From NCBI RefSeq assembly GCF_010727125.1, contig NZ_AP022564.1:3162001-3226000 (forward strand): a stretch of 64,000 bases of DNA. Reading direction: 5' to 3'. The notes beneath the pieces were generated by a model. It was given only the letters and a program-made list of their open reading frames with translations. It was not told the DNA's origin and made no database searches. The DNA is from Mycolicibacter terrae. GTDB lineage: Bacteria; Actinomycetota; Actinomycetes; Mycobacteriales; Mycobacteriaceae. Positions within the stretch are counted from its first letter, which is position 1; each line of letters starts with the position of its first letter. Shown piece by piece: positions 46,724 to 55,656 of this stretch. The position numbers and the translations under genes are program-made.

Positions 46724-47740
46724 ATGGTGGGCATGGCCTCTACAACTGCACCGCGGGTGTCGGTGGTCCTGGGCAGTGGCAGCGCACGCGGCTATGCCCA
46801 CATCGGGGTGATCTACGAACTGCTCGAACGCGGTTACGACATCGTCGGAATCTCCGGCTCGTCGATGGGCGCGCTGGTCGGCGGCCTGCAGGCGGCCGGG
46901 CGACTCGACGATTTCGCCGAGTGGGCCGAGTCGCTGACGCAGGGGGCGGTGTTGCGGCTGCTGGACCCGTCGTTCACCGCGGCCGGTGTGCTGAGGGCCG
47001 GAAAGATTCTCGATGTCGTCCGGGACATTCTGGGCGACATCAACATCGAGCAGCTACCGATCCCCTACACCGCCGTCGCCACCGACCTGATCGCGGGCCG
47101 ATCGGTGTGGCTGCAGCGCGGTCCGGTCGACACGGCGATCCGCGCCTCAATCGCCATCCCGGGGGTGATCGCACCGCACGAGGTCGACGGGCGGCTGCTT
47201 GCCGACGGAGGCATCCTCGACCCGCTGCCGATGGCGCCGCTGTGCGCCGTCAACGCCGACCTGACCCTGGCGGTGAGCCTCAACGGCGGCGATCCGACCG
47301 CCGCCGGGCCCGCCGCCGACGATTCGGAGCGCGGTGCACCGGCCGGGCGCCTGAACCGGATGTTGCGCAGCACGTCGGCGCTGCTGGACACCAGCGGGGC
47401 GCGTTCGCTGCTGGACCGGCCCACGGCCCGGGCGATCCTGGACCGGTTCAGCAGCGGCGAATCCGAGCACGAAACCGACCATGACCTCGAGGAGATCGCC
47501 GACGGCCCCGCCGGCGGCCCCGGAGTGCCCAAACTCGGCAGCTTCGAGGTGATGAACCGCACCATCGACATCGCCCAGGCGGCGCTGACCCGCCATCAGC
47601 TGGCGTCCAACCCGCCGGATCTGCTCATCGAAGTGCCTCGCACCGCCTGCCGCAGCCTGGACTTCCACCGCGCCGCAGAGCTGATCGAGGTGGGCCGCGA
47701 GCTCACCGGACGCGCCCTGGACACCGTGAAACCGTCTTAG
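46724..47740 (+). CDS. Patatin-like phospholipase/esterase
   Basis: The 338-residue protein starts at ATG 46724; ATG 46733 (M-A-S-T-T-A-P-R-V) is an alternative. The patatin fold shows the glycine-rich G-S-G-S-A-R-G, the nucleophile G-S-S-M-G (serine about 47 from the first ATG) and the D-G-G dyad motif A-D-G-G-I-L-D-P-L-P. It likely hydrolyses acyl esters of membrane or storage lipids. Resembles Rv1063c by memory. The 3' end overlaps the next, convergent patatin gene by 4 nt. Confidence 0.87.
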   Translation: MVGMASTTAPRVSVVLGSGSARGYAHIGVIYELLERGYDIVGISGSSMGALVGGLQAAGRLDDFAEWAESLTQGAVLRLLDPSFTAAGVLRAGKILDVVRDILGDINIEQLPIPYTAVATDLIAGRSVWLQRGPVDTAIRASIAIPGVIAPHEVDGRLLADGGILDPLPMAPLCAVNADLTLAVSLNGGDPTAAGPAADDSERGAPAGRLNRMLRSTSALLDTSGARSLLDRPTARAILDRFSSGESEHETDHDLEEIADGPAGGPGVPKLGSFEVMNRTIDIAQAALTRHQLASNPPDLLIEVPRTACRSLDFHRAAELIEVGRELTGRALDTVKPS

Positions 47741-48606
47741 CCCATGGCGGACAAGAATTCGGCGACCGCAGCGGCGTGCCGGCGGCCCTGTTCGCGTCCG
47801 GCCCGTGCCGACGGCACCCGGCAGGCCGGATCCAGCGGGTTGCTGCCGAAGGCGCGCAACGCCGCACCGTCGGCGAACACCGCGTAGACGCGCCCGCCGA
47901 AGCCCGCGATCTCCGCGGCCGCACCGGCGCTGAACGGCGACGGCGCCGATTGTCCGGACGGCACCAGCACGACGGCCACGTCGCAATCGTCGGCGACATC
48001 GAGGTTGATCGGGCTGCGCATCCCGCCGTCCATGTAGCGCCGCCCGCCGATCACCACTGGCGGCCAGACCCCGGGCACCGCGCAACTGGCCGCCACAGCG
48101 TCGACGAGCTCGACCCCCGAGTCCCGGTCGAACACCACCAGCTCGCCGGTGTCGATGTCGATCGCGGTGATCCGCAGGTAACGGTCCGGCCAGCGATGCG
48201 AGGGCAGCCGGTGCGCGATGACCTGCCGGCGCACCGGGGCCGGAACGGTCCGGGTGGCCAGGGCCACCGCGCCGATTCGCTGCATCTTCTGCGCGGCAGA
48301 GGTATTCGGTTCGGTCATCGCCGCCAAGAACAGCTCGGCGATCCCCTCGACACCGACTCCGGGGTCGAGTTCGGGCGAGGACTCGGCCACCTGACGGGCG
48401 AACAGCTCATCGAGGCTCGTGCCGCTGCCGATCTGTCCGCTCACCGCCGAACCGGCCGAGGTCCCGACCAGCACATCGGATTCCAGCAGCGCCGCCGCGG
48501 CGGCCGGCGACTCGTCGGCGATGCCGCACAGCACGCCGGTCTCCCAGGCGATGCCCGCCACTCCCCCGCCGCCCAGTACCAGGGCACGCTTCGTCATCGC
48601 GCTCAC
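47737..48606 (-). CDS. Patatin-like phospholipase/esterase, second copy
   Basis: The 289-residue protein starts at GTG 48606, overlapping the amidotransferase stop. Motifs are L-G-G-G-G-V-A-G, the nucleophile G-T-S-A-G-S (serine about residue 50) and the D-G-G of R-Y-M-D-G-G-M-R-S-P. It is a distinct patatin from the convergent neighbour, not a recent duplicate. It resembles Rv1062 by memory. Catalytic serine and aspartate are both present, so activity is expected; substrate unknown. Confidence 0.87.
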   Translation of the reverse strand: MSAMTKRALVLGGGGVAGIAWETGVLCGIADESPAAAAALLESDVLVGTSAGSAVSGQIGSGTSLDELFARQVAESSPELDPGVGVEGIAELFLAAMTEPNTSAAQKMQRIGAVALATRTVPAPVRRQVIAHRLPSHRWPDRYLRITAIDIDTGELVVFDRDSGVELVDAVAASCAVPGVWPPVVIGGRRYMDGGMRSPINLDVADDCDVAVVLVPSGQSAPSPFSAGAAAEIAGFGGRVYAVFADGAALRAFGSNPLDPACRVPSARAGREQGRRHAAAVAEFLSAMG

Positions 48607-49469
48607 ATCGCCGGGTGTTGAGCCGCTGCGGCCACCGGGTTCAGGTCTTCACGCCGCAGTTGCCGCGCGGGCGGATCGGGCAGCACCAAGCTACGGGTGA
48701 TCCGCAGGCCCGCGTCGACGTGTACCAGCTGGCCCGGCTCGATCGGTTCCCAGCGGGTGTCGTCGTCCATCGGTTCGCTGGCGAACACCACCGCGGGCCG
48801 GCCGCGCAACTGCTTGGCATCGGCTCGAATCCGTTTGGTGCGCATTGCCAGACCTGCGGGAGCTACGCCGTCTCGCCGGTCCAGGATGTAGAGCTGGTTG
48901 GCCTCGGGGTACCGCAGCGCCCAAATGTCGTTGGCGGTGCTCAGCACCAGATTGAGTGAGAAGATCGGCACGTTGGCGGCGAGCCACTTCACGGCGTCAA
49001 CCAGGCCGGCCGCCACGTCGCTGCGCCGAGCCCGGATCGCGGCGGTGATGAGGGCGAAGACGCGTTCGGAGTCGGTCTCGCCCAGTACCAGGCCGTAGCC
49101 GTCGACTTCGCGCAACCGCTGGTCAACGGCGGCAAGGTCCTCGACCACGCCGTTATGGGCGAAGATGCGGCCGTCCTGCAGGAACGGGTGGGTGTTGGCG
49201 ACGTTGCACCGGCCCGTGGTGGCATACCGGACGTGGGCGACGAAAGTGGTGCCGGTCATGTTGTGCGCTTCGGTGGCGAAGTCGACGTCGCGCCACGCCG
49301 CGATCGGCTGCTTACGTACCCGCGGTTGCCCGTAGCCGTCGAATGTCCCCAGCCCGGTGCCGTCGGGGTTGCGCCGGCTCTGCGCGGCCAGATTGTCCGG
49401 GGCGTCGAGCAGCCAGAACGTTGCGGTCACGACCTTGGTCCCGGCATGCAGGGCGAACAGTCGGCACAT
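48603..49469 (-). CDS. Class II glutamine amidotransferase domain protein
   Basis: The 288-residue protein begins M-C-R-L-F-A, with Cys2 as the N-terminal nucleophile of class II (Ntn) amidotransferases. H-V-R-Y-A-T-T-G and F-A-H-N-G-V are further family motifs. There is no synthase domain, so it resembles the YafJ/EgtC-like stand-alone group (Rv1061 by memory). It is not next to other egt genes, so a role in ergothioneine synthesis is not supported. Its stop overlaps the second patatin start. Confidence 0.87.
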   Translation of the reverse strand: MCRLFALHAGTKVVTATFWLLDAPDNLAAQSRRNPDGTGLGTFDGYGQPRVRKQPIAAWRDVDFATEAHNMTGTTFVAHVRYATTGRCNVANTHPFLQDGRIFAHNGVVEDLAAVDQRLREVDGYGLVLGETDSERVFALITAAIRARRSDVAAGLVDAVKWLAANVPIFSLNLVLSTANDIWALRYPEANQLYILDRRDGVAPAGLAMRTKRIRADAKQLRGRPAVVFASEPMDDDTRWEPIEPGQLVHVDAGLRITRSLVLPDPPARQLRREDLNPVAAAAQHPAM

Positions 49470-49476
49470 CGTCGCC

Positions 49477-49944
49477 TCAGGCCTCCAGCAGGGCGGCCAG
49501 CTGGGTCAGGGCCCGCCGGGCGTAGCCCTTCCACAGCCTGCCGAACACCGGCATCGCGGCCGCGGTAAGCGCGGATCTGGGGTGGATGACCCACCGCCAG
49601 GTGACGGTCGTGCCCGCTGCGGTCGGGGTGAATTCCCACCGGCCCTCGACGAACCGAACCAGCGGTGCCAACGGGCCTTTGATCTCGGTGAGCCGGTAGT
49701 CGAACGACCGCGGCGCGTCGACGCTGGTCAGCTCTTCTCGCATGCTGCCGCCACCGGTCAGCCGCACGGTTCGGGTCTGGCCGGCGCTCGCCCACTCGCC
49801 GTTCTGGTCCCGGACCTCCTTGATCGGCGGGATCGGCCCGTACCAATGCCGGAACAGTTGCGGCAGGGGCAGCGGCAGTGTCCCGTCGAAGGCGTCCTGG
49901 ACGTCCACCGCTATTGCGCGGGATTGCTCGACTGCGTAGGCCAC
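49477..49944 (-). CDS. SRPBCC-fold (polyketide cyclase-like) protein
   Basis: The 155-residue protein has the START/SRPBCC pattern: an N-terminal strand with V-D-V-Q-D-A-F, central strands such as F-D-Y-R-L-T and W-E-F-T-P-T-A-A-G-T-T-V-T-W-R, and a long amphipathic C-terminal helix. Such proteins bind hydrophobic ligands, including lipids and polyketides. It lies 7 nt upstream of the amidotransferase gene in the same direction. Ligand unknown. Confidence 0.78.
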   Translation of the reverse strand: MAYAVEQSRAIAVDVQDAFDGTLPLPLPQLFRHWYGPIPPIKEVRDQNGEWASAGQTRTVRLTGGGSMREELTSVDAPRSFDYRLTEIKGPLAPLVRFVEGRWEFTPTAAGTTVTWRWVIHPRSALTAAAMPVFGRLWKGYARRALTQLAALLEA

Positions 49945-49960
49945 TGTTCGAGGTTAGCGT

Positions 49961-51019
49961 TCAGCGCGCCAGGTGCGGGGCGGCCCGGCCGGTGATGAGC
50001 GGCAGATCGAAGAACCCGGCGATGCCGGCCGGGGCCGCACAGGTCGCCGGGATGGCGTTGACACAGTGCGCCGCGGTCGCCACCACACCGGGATTGCTCC
50101 TCAGACCCTCTTCGACGCTCTCCGGCTGCCAACCTTTGACCGTGACGAAGGTGTTCGGATTTCCCCGCACCTCCATCTCATAGCGTTCTTTCGCCGGGCC
50201 GAAAGACCATGGCGGGTCGAGGTTCTCCTCTCCCATCAGCCAGTTCACGGTGATCCGCACCACCACGGTGTCGCCGACCATCGCCTCCCAGTGAAAACGA
50301 CGCGCCGCGACCTGCCCCGGCTCGATCACCCCGATCGGTGAGTCGATCGGCGCGGTCGCCACCGCCACCTCCTGCGATGACCGGATCTGCTCGTCGGCGG
50401 CGAAGCCCAGCCGGTCCACACACAACCTCGCCGACTGGACGAAGCCACTGTCGAGAATCTTCTGCATCGGACCCGTCAACGCGCTGTCGGGTGCGCCCCC
50501 GAAGCCCATCACATGACGCAGCACATCCGGCGCACCATAGGTCCGCAGATCGGAAAACTCTTCGCAGCGAACGAAAGTCACCCCGGTGGACATCACCGAC
50601 AACAACAGCGGGAATAGCTCGCTGGCGGCGCCGGGCGCGATTCCGGCACCGTGCAGCGATGCGTTGCCGGCCTGTGCGGCCGCTTCCAGCGGGGCGGCCG
50701 CCCGTTCGCTGGGATAAACCCAGCCGACCGGGGTGACGACGTTCTTGCCGGAACGCAGCAGCGCAGCGACTTCGTCCGCGTTGCCCATCAGCGGCGCGTA
50801 GATCACCGCATCAGCATCCAACGCCAAGATCTCCTCGATGCTGTCGGTGGCCGTCACACCCAGCGGTTCGGTCCCGATTATCTCGCCGACGTCCTTGCCG
50901 CTCTTGGCTTTCGAGTGCACCCAGCAGCCGACCAGCTCGAGGTCGGGATGCTCGAGCACACCCTTGATCGCGGCCACGCCGACCGAGCCGGTCGCCCACT
51001 GGATAACGCGCAGACTCAT
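49961..51019 (-). CDS. NAD(P)-binding dihydrodipicolinate-reductase-like protein
   Basis: The 352-residue protein has a Rossmann motif Q-W-A-T-G-S-V-G near residues 7-14, the cofactor-side V-I-Y-A-P-L-M-G-N and G-K-N-V-V-T-P, and then a C-terminal substrate domain. It matches the DapB-N-like oxidoreductases next to fatty-acyl genes in mycobacteria (Rv1059 by memory), related to 2,4-diaminopentanoate dehydrogenase. It starts one base over the fadD14 stop (TGATG), so it is coupled to it. A role in lipid or steroid side-chain metabolism is inference from context. Confidence 0.8.
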   Translation of the reverse strand: MSLRVIQWATGSVGVAAIKGVLEHPDLELVGCWVHSKAKSGKDVGEIIGTEPLGVTATDSIEEILALDADAVIYAPLMGNADEVAALLRSGKNVVTPVGWVYPSERAAAPLEAAAQAGNASLHGAGIAPGAASELFPLLLSVMSTGVTFVRCEEFSDLRTYGAPDVLRHVMGFGGAPDSALTGPMQKILDSGFVQSARLCVDRLGFAADEQIRSSQEVAVATAPIDSPIGVIEPGQVAARRFHWEAMVGDTVVVRITVNWLMGEENLDPPWSFGPAKERYEMEVRGNPNTFVTVKGWQPESVEEGLRSNPGVVATAAHCVNAIPATCAAPAGIAGFFDLPLITGRAAPHLAR

Positions 51020-52650
51020 CAGTCACGCACCTCGCTCACCTGGTATTGATCGTCGGAGTACCGGGCCCGGATGGTCTTCTTGTCGTACTTGCCGACACTG
51101 GTGCGGGGAATCGTGTCCACGAACGCCCAGCGCTCCGGCAGCCACCAGCGGGCGACCTTGTCCGACAGGAATTTTCGCAGATCGGCAGCGCTCACCGAGG
51201 CGCCCTCCCGCGCAACGACGACGGCCAGCGGTCGTTCCTGCCAACGTTCGTCGGGCACCCCGACGACGGCGGCTTCGACCACATCCGGATGGCCGATCAA
51301 TTCGTTCTCCAGCTCCACCGAGGAGATCCACTCCCCACCGGACTTGATCACGTCCTTGGCCCGGTCGGTCAGCGTGATGAAGCCCTGTGCGTCGATCCGG
51401 CCCACGTCACCGGTGCGCAGCCAGCCGGAGGAGAACTTGGACTCGTCCTGGCCGCGGTAGTAGGCGCCGGTGATCCACGGGCCGCGCACCTCCAGCTCGC
51501 CGACCGCTTCACCGTCGTTGGCCAGCACCGCGCCGTCGTCGTCGACGATGCGTGCCTGCACGCCGCACACCGGCTGCCCCTGGGTGCCGCGCAGCGTCCA
51601 GTACTCCTCGGGCGGAGTACCGGGCGGCGGCCAGGCCATGGTCGCCAGTGGCGAGGTCTCGGTCATGCCCCACAGTTGCCGGACCTGCACGCCGTAGCGC
51701 TCTTCGAACGCGCGCATCAGCGACACCGGGACCGCCGAACCGCCGCACGCCACCAGCCGAAGCGACGAGATGTCATGGCCGGGTTCACGATCCAGGTAAT
51801 GCATGACGTCGTTCCAGATCGTCGGCACCGCGCCGGCCAGGGTGGGCCGTTGCGCCTCGATGAGGGCGACCAGTGACGCGGCATCCAGGTGCCGGTCGGG
51901 CATCGCCAGATCCGCACCGGCCATCAGCGCCGAATAGGGCAGCCCCCAGGCGTTGGCGTGAAACATCGGCACGACCGGCAGCACACAGTCGCCCGAGCCG
52001 ACCCCGATGCCGTTGGTCGTGCATCCCGCCATGGCGTGCAGGTAGCTGGAGCGGTGGCTGTACACCACGCCCTTGGGGTTGCCGGTGGTGCCGCTGGTGT
52101 AGCACATGGCGGCGGCCGAGTTCTCGTCGACGACCGGCCAGTCGAACTCGCACGCCTCGGCCGCCAGCACATCGGCGTAGCGCAGCACGGTCTTGCCGGA
52201 GGCCTCCAGCGCCGCGACGTCGCCCTCACCGACCGCGATCACGGTGTGCACGGTGTCGAGTTGGGCCAGCACCGGCGCCAGCAGCCCGGCCAGTGACACG
52301 TCGACCAGGATCACCCGGTCCTCGGCCTCGTTGGCGACGAAGACGATCTGGTCGGCGAACAGCCGGATGTTGAGCGTGTGCAGCACCGCGCCCATCGACG
52401 GCACCGCCAGGTAGGCGGCCAGGTGCTCGGTGTTGTTCCACATGAAGGTGGCAACCCGCTCGTCGCCGGTGATACCGAGCCGGCGCAGGGCATTGGCCAG
52501 CCGTGCAGCCTGCCCGCCCAACTCACGGTAGGTGGTGGTGCGAAAACCGCCGTCGGTCATGGTCGTCACGGTGCGGGCGCCGTGAACGCCGGTGGCGTGG
52601 TTCAGGATGGCACCGACCGTCAGCGGCCAGTTCTGCATGGTGCTGCGCAT
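51019..52650 (-). CDS. fadD14: Acyl-CoA synthetase (AMP-forming)
   Basis: The 543-residue enzyme activates a carboxylic acid with ATP and CoA. The AMP-binding signature Y-T-S-G-T-T-G-N-P-K-G is near residues 191-201. Later core motifs include W-G-M-T-E-T-S-P, R-T-G-D-V-G-R-I-D and D-R-A-K-D-V-I-K-S-G-G-E-W-I-S-S, with the catalytic lysine close to the C-terminus in V-G-K-Y-D-K-K. Medium-chain FadD family; FadD14 (Rv1058) by memory. It begins the block fadD14-DapB-like-SRPBCC-amidotransferase-patatin on the minus strand. Confidence 0.92.
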   Translation of the reverse strand: MRSTMQNWPLTVGAILNHATGVHGARTVTTMTDGGFRTTTYRELGGQAARLANALRRLGITGDERVATFMWNNTEHLAAYLAVPSMGAVLHTLNIRLFADQIVFVANEAEDRVILVDVSLAGLLAPVLAQLDTVHTVIAVGEGDVAALEASGKTVLRYADVLAAEACEFDWPVVDENSAAAMCYTSGTTGNPKGVVYSHRSSYLHAMAGCTTNGIGVGSGDCVLPVVPMFHANAWGLPYSALMAGADLAMPDRHLDAASLVALIEAQRPTLAGAVPTIWNDVMHYLDREPGHDISSLRLVACGGSAVPVSLMRAFEERYGVQVRQLWGMTETSPLATMAWPPPGTPPEEYWTLRGTQGQPVCGVQARIVDDDGAVLANDGEAVGELEVRGPWITGAYYRGQDESKFSSGWLRTGDVGRIDAQGFITLTDRAKDVIKSGGEWISSVELENELIGHPDVVEAAVVGVPDERWQERPLAVVVAREGASVSAADLRKFLSDKVARWWLPERWAFVDTIPRTSVGKYDKKTIRARYSDDQYQVSEVRD

Positions 52651-52691
52651 CGACCTATTCGACCATGCCGACGCGGGCAGTGTGGCGGTGG

Positions 52692-53771
52692 CTACAGAGC
52701 GGGTTGGAGTTGGAGCATCCGGCTGACGGCATCGTCGAGCGCAAGCTGCTCATGCAGCGACGCCGAGGGCGTCGGCAGGTCGGCCAGCGAGGCGACGGTC
52801 ACCGCGCCGTCGAAGCCGGCGATGTAGAGGCGGCTGCCGTCCGGGCTCTCCACCGCGCAGGACGGCGCCGTGGTCGCGGCCAGCGTGCCGAGGATTTCGT
52901 TGGTGCGGGCGCACATCACCAGGACACCTGCCGCGGTGACCAGGTAGGCGCGGTCGCCGTCGCGGCTCAGGGCCAGCTGGATCAGCTGGGTGTCGACGAT
53001 GAAGCCGGCACCGACGGCGTGGGTGCGGGCATCGACGGCGTGGACCGCACCGCGGCCATCAGAACCGCAGGTCGCGACCAACAGTCGCGCGCCGTCCGGG
53101 CTGACGGCGACGTCGACGATCGTCGATCCGACCTTGATGGTTTCGACGACGTTCAGTTCGCGGTCCAGCACTGTGACGGTGTCGCCGGCGAGTTGCCGGA
53201 CCGCCACGTACAGTCGCCGGCCGTCCGGGCTGATCCGCAGACACGTCGCCGTGGCTGCGGGACTGTCGGACACCGCGACGACGCCGGCGGGGCGCATGGT
53301 CGCATCGAGCGCGAGCACCTCGACACCGGCGGAACCGGTGCGGGTGAGGTAGACGCGGCTGCCCATCGGGTCGGCGACCACCTCACCGATCCCCATGGCC
53401 ACCGGATAGCAGCCGGTGACCTCGGCGGAGTCGACGTCGATCGCCAGTACGGCGTCCAGCGCCATCGAGCCGGCGGTGACGTACGCCCGAGCGGTACCGG
53501 CGGGACCGACGGCGACCGAGAACGGCTCGTCGGCATGGAACACGGTGGCCACGACGGTGCAGCTGGCGGCGTCGATGACCGAGACGGTGTCGTCGCCGTA
53601 GTTGGTGGCCAGCAGCCGGCTGCCGTCCGCGGTGACCGCCAGGCCGCCGATCGGGCCGCGATCCACCCTTACGGTGTCGACGATGCGAGTTCTTTGGCTG
53701 GTCGATCCGTAAGCCAACACGTCGTCCACATCGCTCCCATCGATCACACTTCGTATCGTCATTGCGCACAC
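52692..53771 (-). CDS. Seven-bladed beta-propeller protein (Rv1057-like)
   Basis: The 359-residue protein consists of repeated YVTN-type blades, seen as D-G-S-R-L-L-A-T-N-Y-G-D-D-T-V-S-V-I-D, S-P-D-G-R-R-L-Y-V-A-V and similar units. No signal peptide is evident. The start may be GTG 53771 or ATG 53762 (M-T-I-R-S-V). In M. tuberculosis the equivalent Rv1057 is known to be controlled by SigE, MprAB and TrcRS under envelope stress and inside macrophages. A TAGGAT hexamer at 53837-53842 is a candidate -10. Biochemical role unknown. Confidence 0.85.
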   Translation of the reverse strand: MCAMTIRSVIDGSDVDDVLAYGSTSQRTRIVDTVRVDRGPIGGLAVTADGSRLLATNYGDDTVSVIDAASCTVVATVFHADEPFSVAVGPAGTARAYVTAGSMALDAVLAIDVDSAEVTGCYPVAMGIGEVVADPMGSRVYLTRTGSAGVEVLALDATMRPAGVVAVSDSPAATATCLRISPDGRRLYVAVRQLAGDTVTVLDRELNVVETIKVGSTIVDVAVSPDGARLLVATCGSDGRGAVHAVDARTHAVGAGFIVDTQLIQLALSRDGDRAYLVTAAGVLVMCARTNEILGTLAATTAPSCAVESPDGSRLYIAGFDGAVTVASLADLPTPSASLHEQLALDDAVSRMLQLQPAL

Positions 53772-53836
53772 ACCCGCGTAGCTGCCGCAGCGGCGCGGTC
53801 AGTACGACCGGGGTGCCAGGACGGGGTGCTCGGTCG

Positions 53837-53842
53837 ATCCTA
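53837..53842 (-). promoter_or_regulatory. Candidate -10 of the beta-propeller gene
   Basis: TAGGAT on the minus strand fits TANNNT and would give a leader of about 60 nt. Clear SigE or MprA sites were not identified by eye. Confidence 0.35.
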
Positions 53843-53849
53843 GCGGTGA

Positions 53850-54065
53850 ATTCGAGGTGGATGGAAAATGTCGTAATTATTGTGATAGACGTCGCAGATT
53901 AAATCCCGCGAGCCTCGGGTAGCGGTAGCCGAAACCGCTGGCCGGGGCGCCTTGGGCAAGTACGTTTACATAGGTTACGCAGGTATTTTCCATTGCTGGG
54001 CTAACTTGTGATCTGTATCGCAATTTGAATTGAATAAAACAGTAAGAAAATTCGGCGCACGAATT
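53850..54065. other. AT-rich intergenic island
   Basis: The 401-nt gap 53772-54172 holds no supported gene. Its central part is conspicuously AT-rich for this genome, with TAATTATTG, AATTTGAATTGAATAAAAC and AGTAAGAAAATTC. Such tracts attract xenogeneic silencers such as Lsr2, and the TrcR regulator of Rv1057 is known to bind an AT-rich sequence upstream of that gene. Confidence 0.5.
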
Positions 54066-54172
54066 CGGCGTTTCTGGTCACAGGCGCTTGCCAAACGCGC
54101 GGCAGGCGGGTATGGACCTGGGCCGGCCCCCTGGTGACACCCCGGTCGGGCGCGAACCCGACGGTAGCGACG

Positions 54173-55582
54173 CTATTGGGGATGCGGCACCGACTCGGCG
54201 TCCACCGCCGTTCGATCGCTGGACGACACGGGCGTCAACGCCAGTCGTGCGGACGCCTCTCGCCGGCGGGCGAACATTCGTTGCTCGACCATGCGCTCGA
54301 CTTCGCGGCGCAGGTCACGGCGCAGTGTCCGCCACAGTTCGTGGTTGTCGACGCCGGGGTCTCGGGCCGCCGCGGCGGTCCAGCGCACCACGTTGGCGGC
54401 CGAGAACACCTTCTGCGGCGGGACGATCCGATTGAAGACATCGGCGATCTGGGTGAACCCGCCGGCTCGAGCCGCGAACCATCGGTAGGCGGCGGACTCG
54501 ATCGGCGAGACGCTGTCGTCGCGGCCGAGCGAATTCGCCCATTGGTACATCGCCAGGCACTGCACGTCGCGGTCGAACTCCCACCGCGCCAGCGTCCGGT
54601 CGAGCTCGTCGGGCTCGTCCAGCCGGGGGGCGGCGGCCTCGCCGAGCAACCGACCGAAGCGCAGCGCGTCGCGAATGCCTTGCGCGGTGACCGGGTCCTT
54701 GAAATGCCCGGCGTCGCCGGCCAGCGCCCACCCCGGCCCGTGGGAGTGCCGGAAGTACGACGGATGGTGGTAGGAGACCAAGATGTTGCTGACCCGGGTA
54801 CAGCCGCGAAGCCGCTCGGCATACGGGGGAATGCGGTCGATGGTGGCCGCGAAGGCAGCCGACCGGTCAGCACGGTACTCGTCTGCGCGCCGCACCGGAG
54901 GCATCTGCAGAGCCACCAATTGGCCGCCGTCGCAAGGGAATACCGTCACGAGATCGTCGCCGTAGCGCCACTGCATGGCCACGTGCCGGCTCTGCGGGTG
55001 AGCGTCCTCGTAGTAGGCGTAGGCCATCATGCGCTGGTTGTCCCAGCTGTGGTGCGCGCGGGTGCCGACCAGCCGCGCGACCGTCGACCGTCGGCCGTCG
55101 GCGCCGATGACCAGCTTCGCGTTGATCACGCCCGTCGTGCCGTTGCGCTGCCGGTACCGCACCCCGCAGACGCGCCCGGCCTGATCGCGCACCAGATCGG
55201 TCACCCGGACGTGTTCTCGCACCTCGGCACCGGCGGCGCGGGCGGTCTCGACCAAGGCGAGATCCAATCCCGGACGCCGGATGCACGCCCCGGCGGCGAA
55301 GCCCTCATAGGTGCTCGACGGACCGACGGACTCGATGCCGGGCGCACCCAGGCCGGCGCTGGTGTGCAGCGGAGCGCCGAGTTCGAGCACGCGGGAGGTG
55401 GCGCCGATCCGCTCCAACTCCGCCCAGTGATGGGTGAAGAACAGGTGCGTCGACAAGGTGTCGGAGGGGAAGCTGGCGCTGTCGAGTGCAACGACGGAGC
55501 GGCCCCTGCGGGCCAGTGCGATGGCGGCGGCCGAACCGGCGCAGCGACTTCCGACGACAACCACGTCTGTGTGCTCAGTCAT
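54173..55582 (-). CDS. FAD-dependent oxidoreductase (PF01494/geranylgeranyl-reductase-like)
   Basis: The 469-residue protein has an N-terminal FAD Rossmann motif V-V-V-G-S-R-C-A-G-S (a variant GxGxxG, residues 9-18), a G-A-D-G-R-R-S segment in the middle and the second FAD contact L-A-G-D-A-G-H-F-K-D-P-V-T-A-Q-G. This suits group A flavoprotein monooxygenases and geranylgeranyl reductases. Substrate unknown. It is divergent from a TetR gene 74 nt away, which probably represses it in response to the enzyme substrate. Confidence 0.87.
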   Translation of the reverse strand: MTEHTDVVVVGSRCAGSAAAIALARRGRSVVALDSASFPSDTLSTHLFFTHHWAELERIGATSRVLELGAPLHTSAGLGAPGIESVGPSSTYEGFAAGACIRRPGLDLALVETARAAGAEVREHVRVTDLVRDQAGRVCGVRYRQRNGTTGVINAKLVIGADGRRSTVARLVGTRAHHSWDNQRMMAYAYYEDAHPQSRHVAMQWRYGDDLVTVFPCDGGQLVALQMPPVRRADEYRADRSAAFAATIDRIPPYAERLRGCTRVSNILVSYHHPSYFRHSHGPGWALAGDAGHFKDPVTAQGIRDALRFGRLLGEAAAPRLDEPDELDRTLARWEFDRDVQCLAMYQWANSLGRDDSVSPIESAAYRWFAARAGGFTQIADVFNRIVPPQKVFSAANVVRWTAAAARDPGVDNHELWRTLRRDLRREVERMVEQRMFARRREASARLALTPVSSSDRTAVDAESVPHPQ

Positions 55583-55656
55583 GGGAAGGAGAATGCCAGC
55601 TCATCTCCATATTTGTAAGTCTTTTCATTTTATGAACTTCGTTATAAATTGGAGCT
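55583..55656. promoter_or_regulatory. Divergent promoter/operator between FAD oxidoreductase and TetR
   Basis: The 74-nt gap is AT-rich, with an imperfect dyad around TATGAACTTCGTTATA (55631-55646). TATAAA at 55643-55648 lies 8 nt before the GTG of the TetR gene and may be its -10 for a leaderless start. The arrangement is typical of an autoregulating TetR operator, but the exact site is uncertain. Confidence 0.4.
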
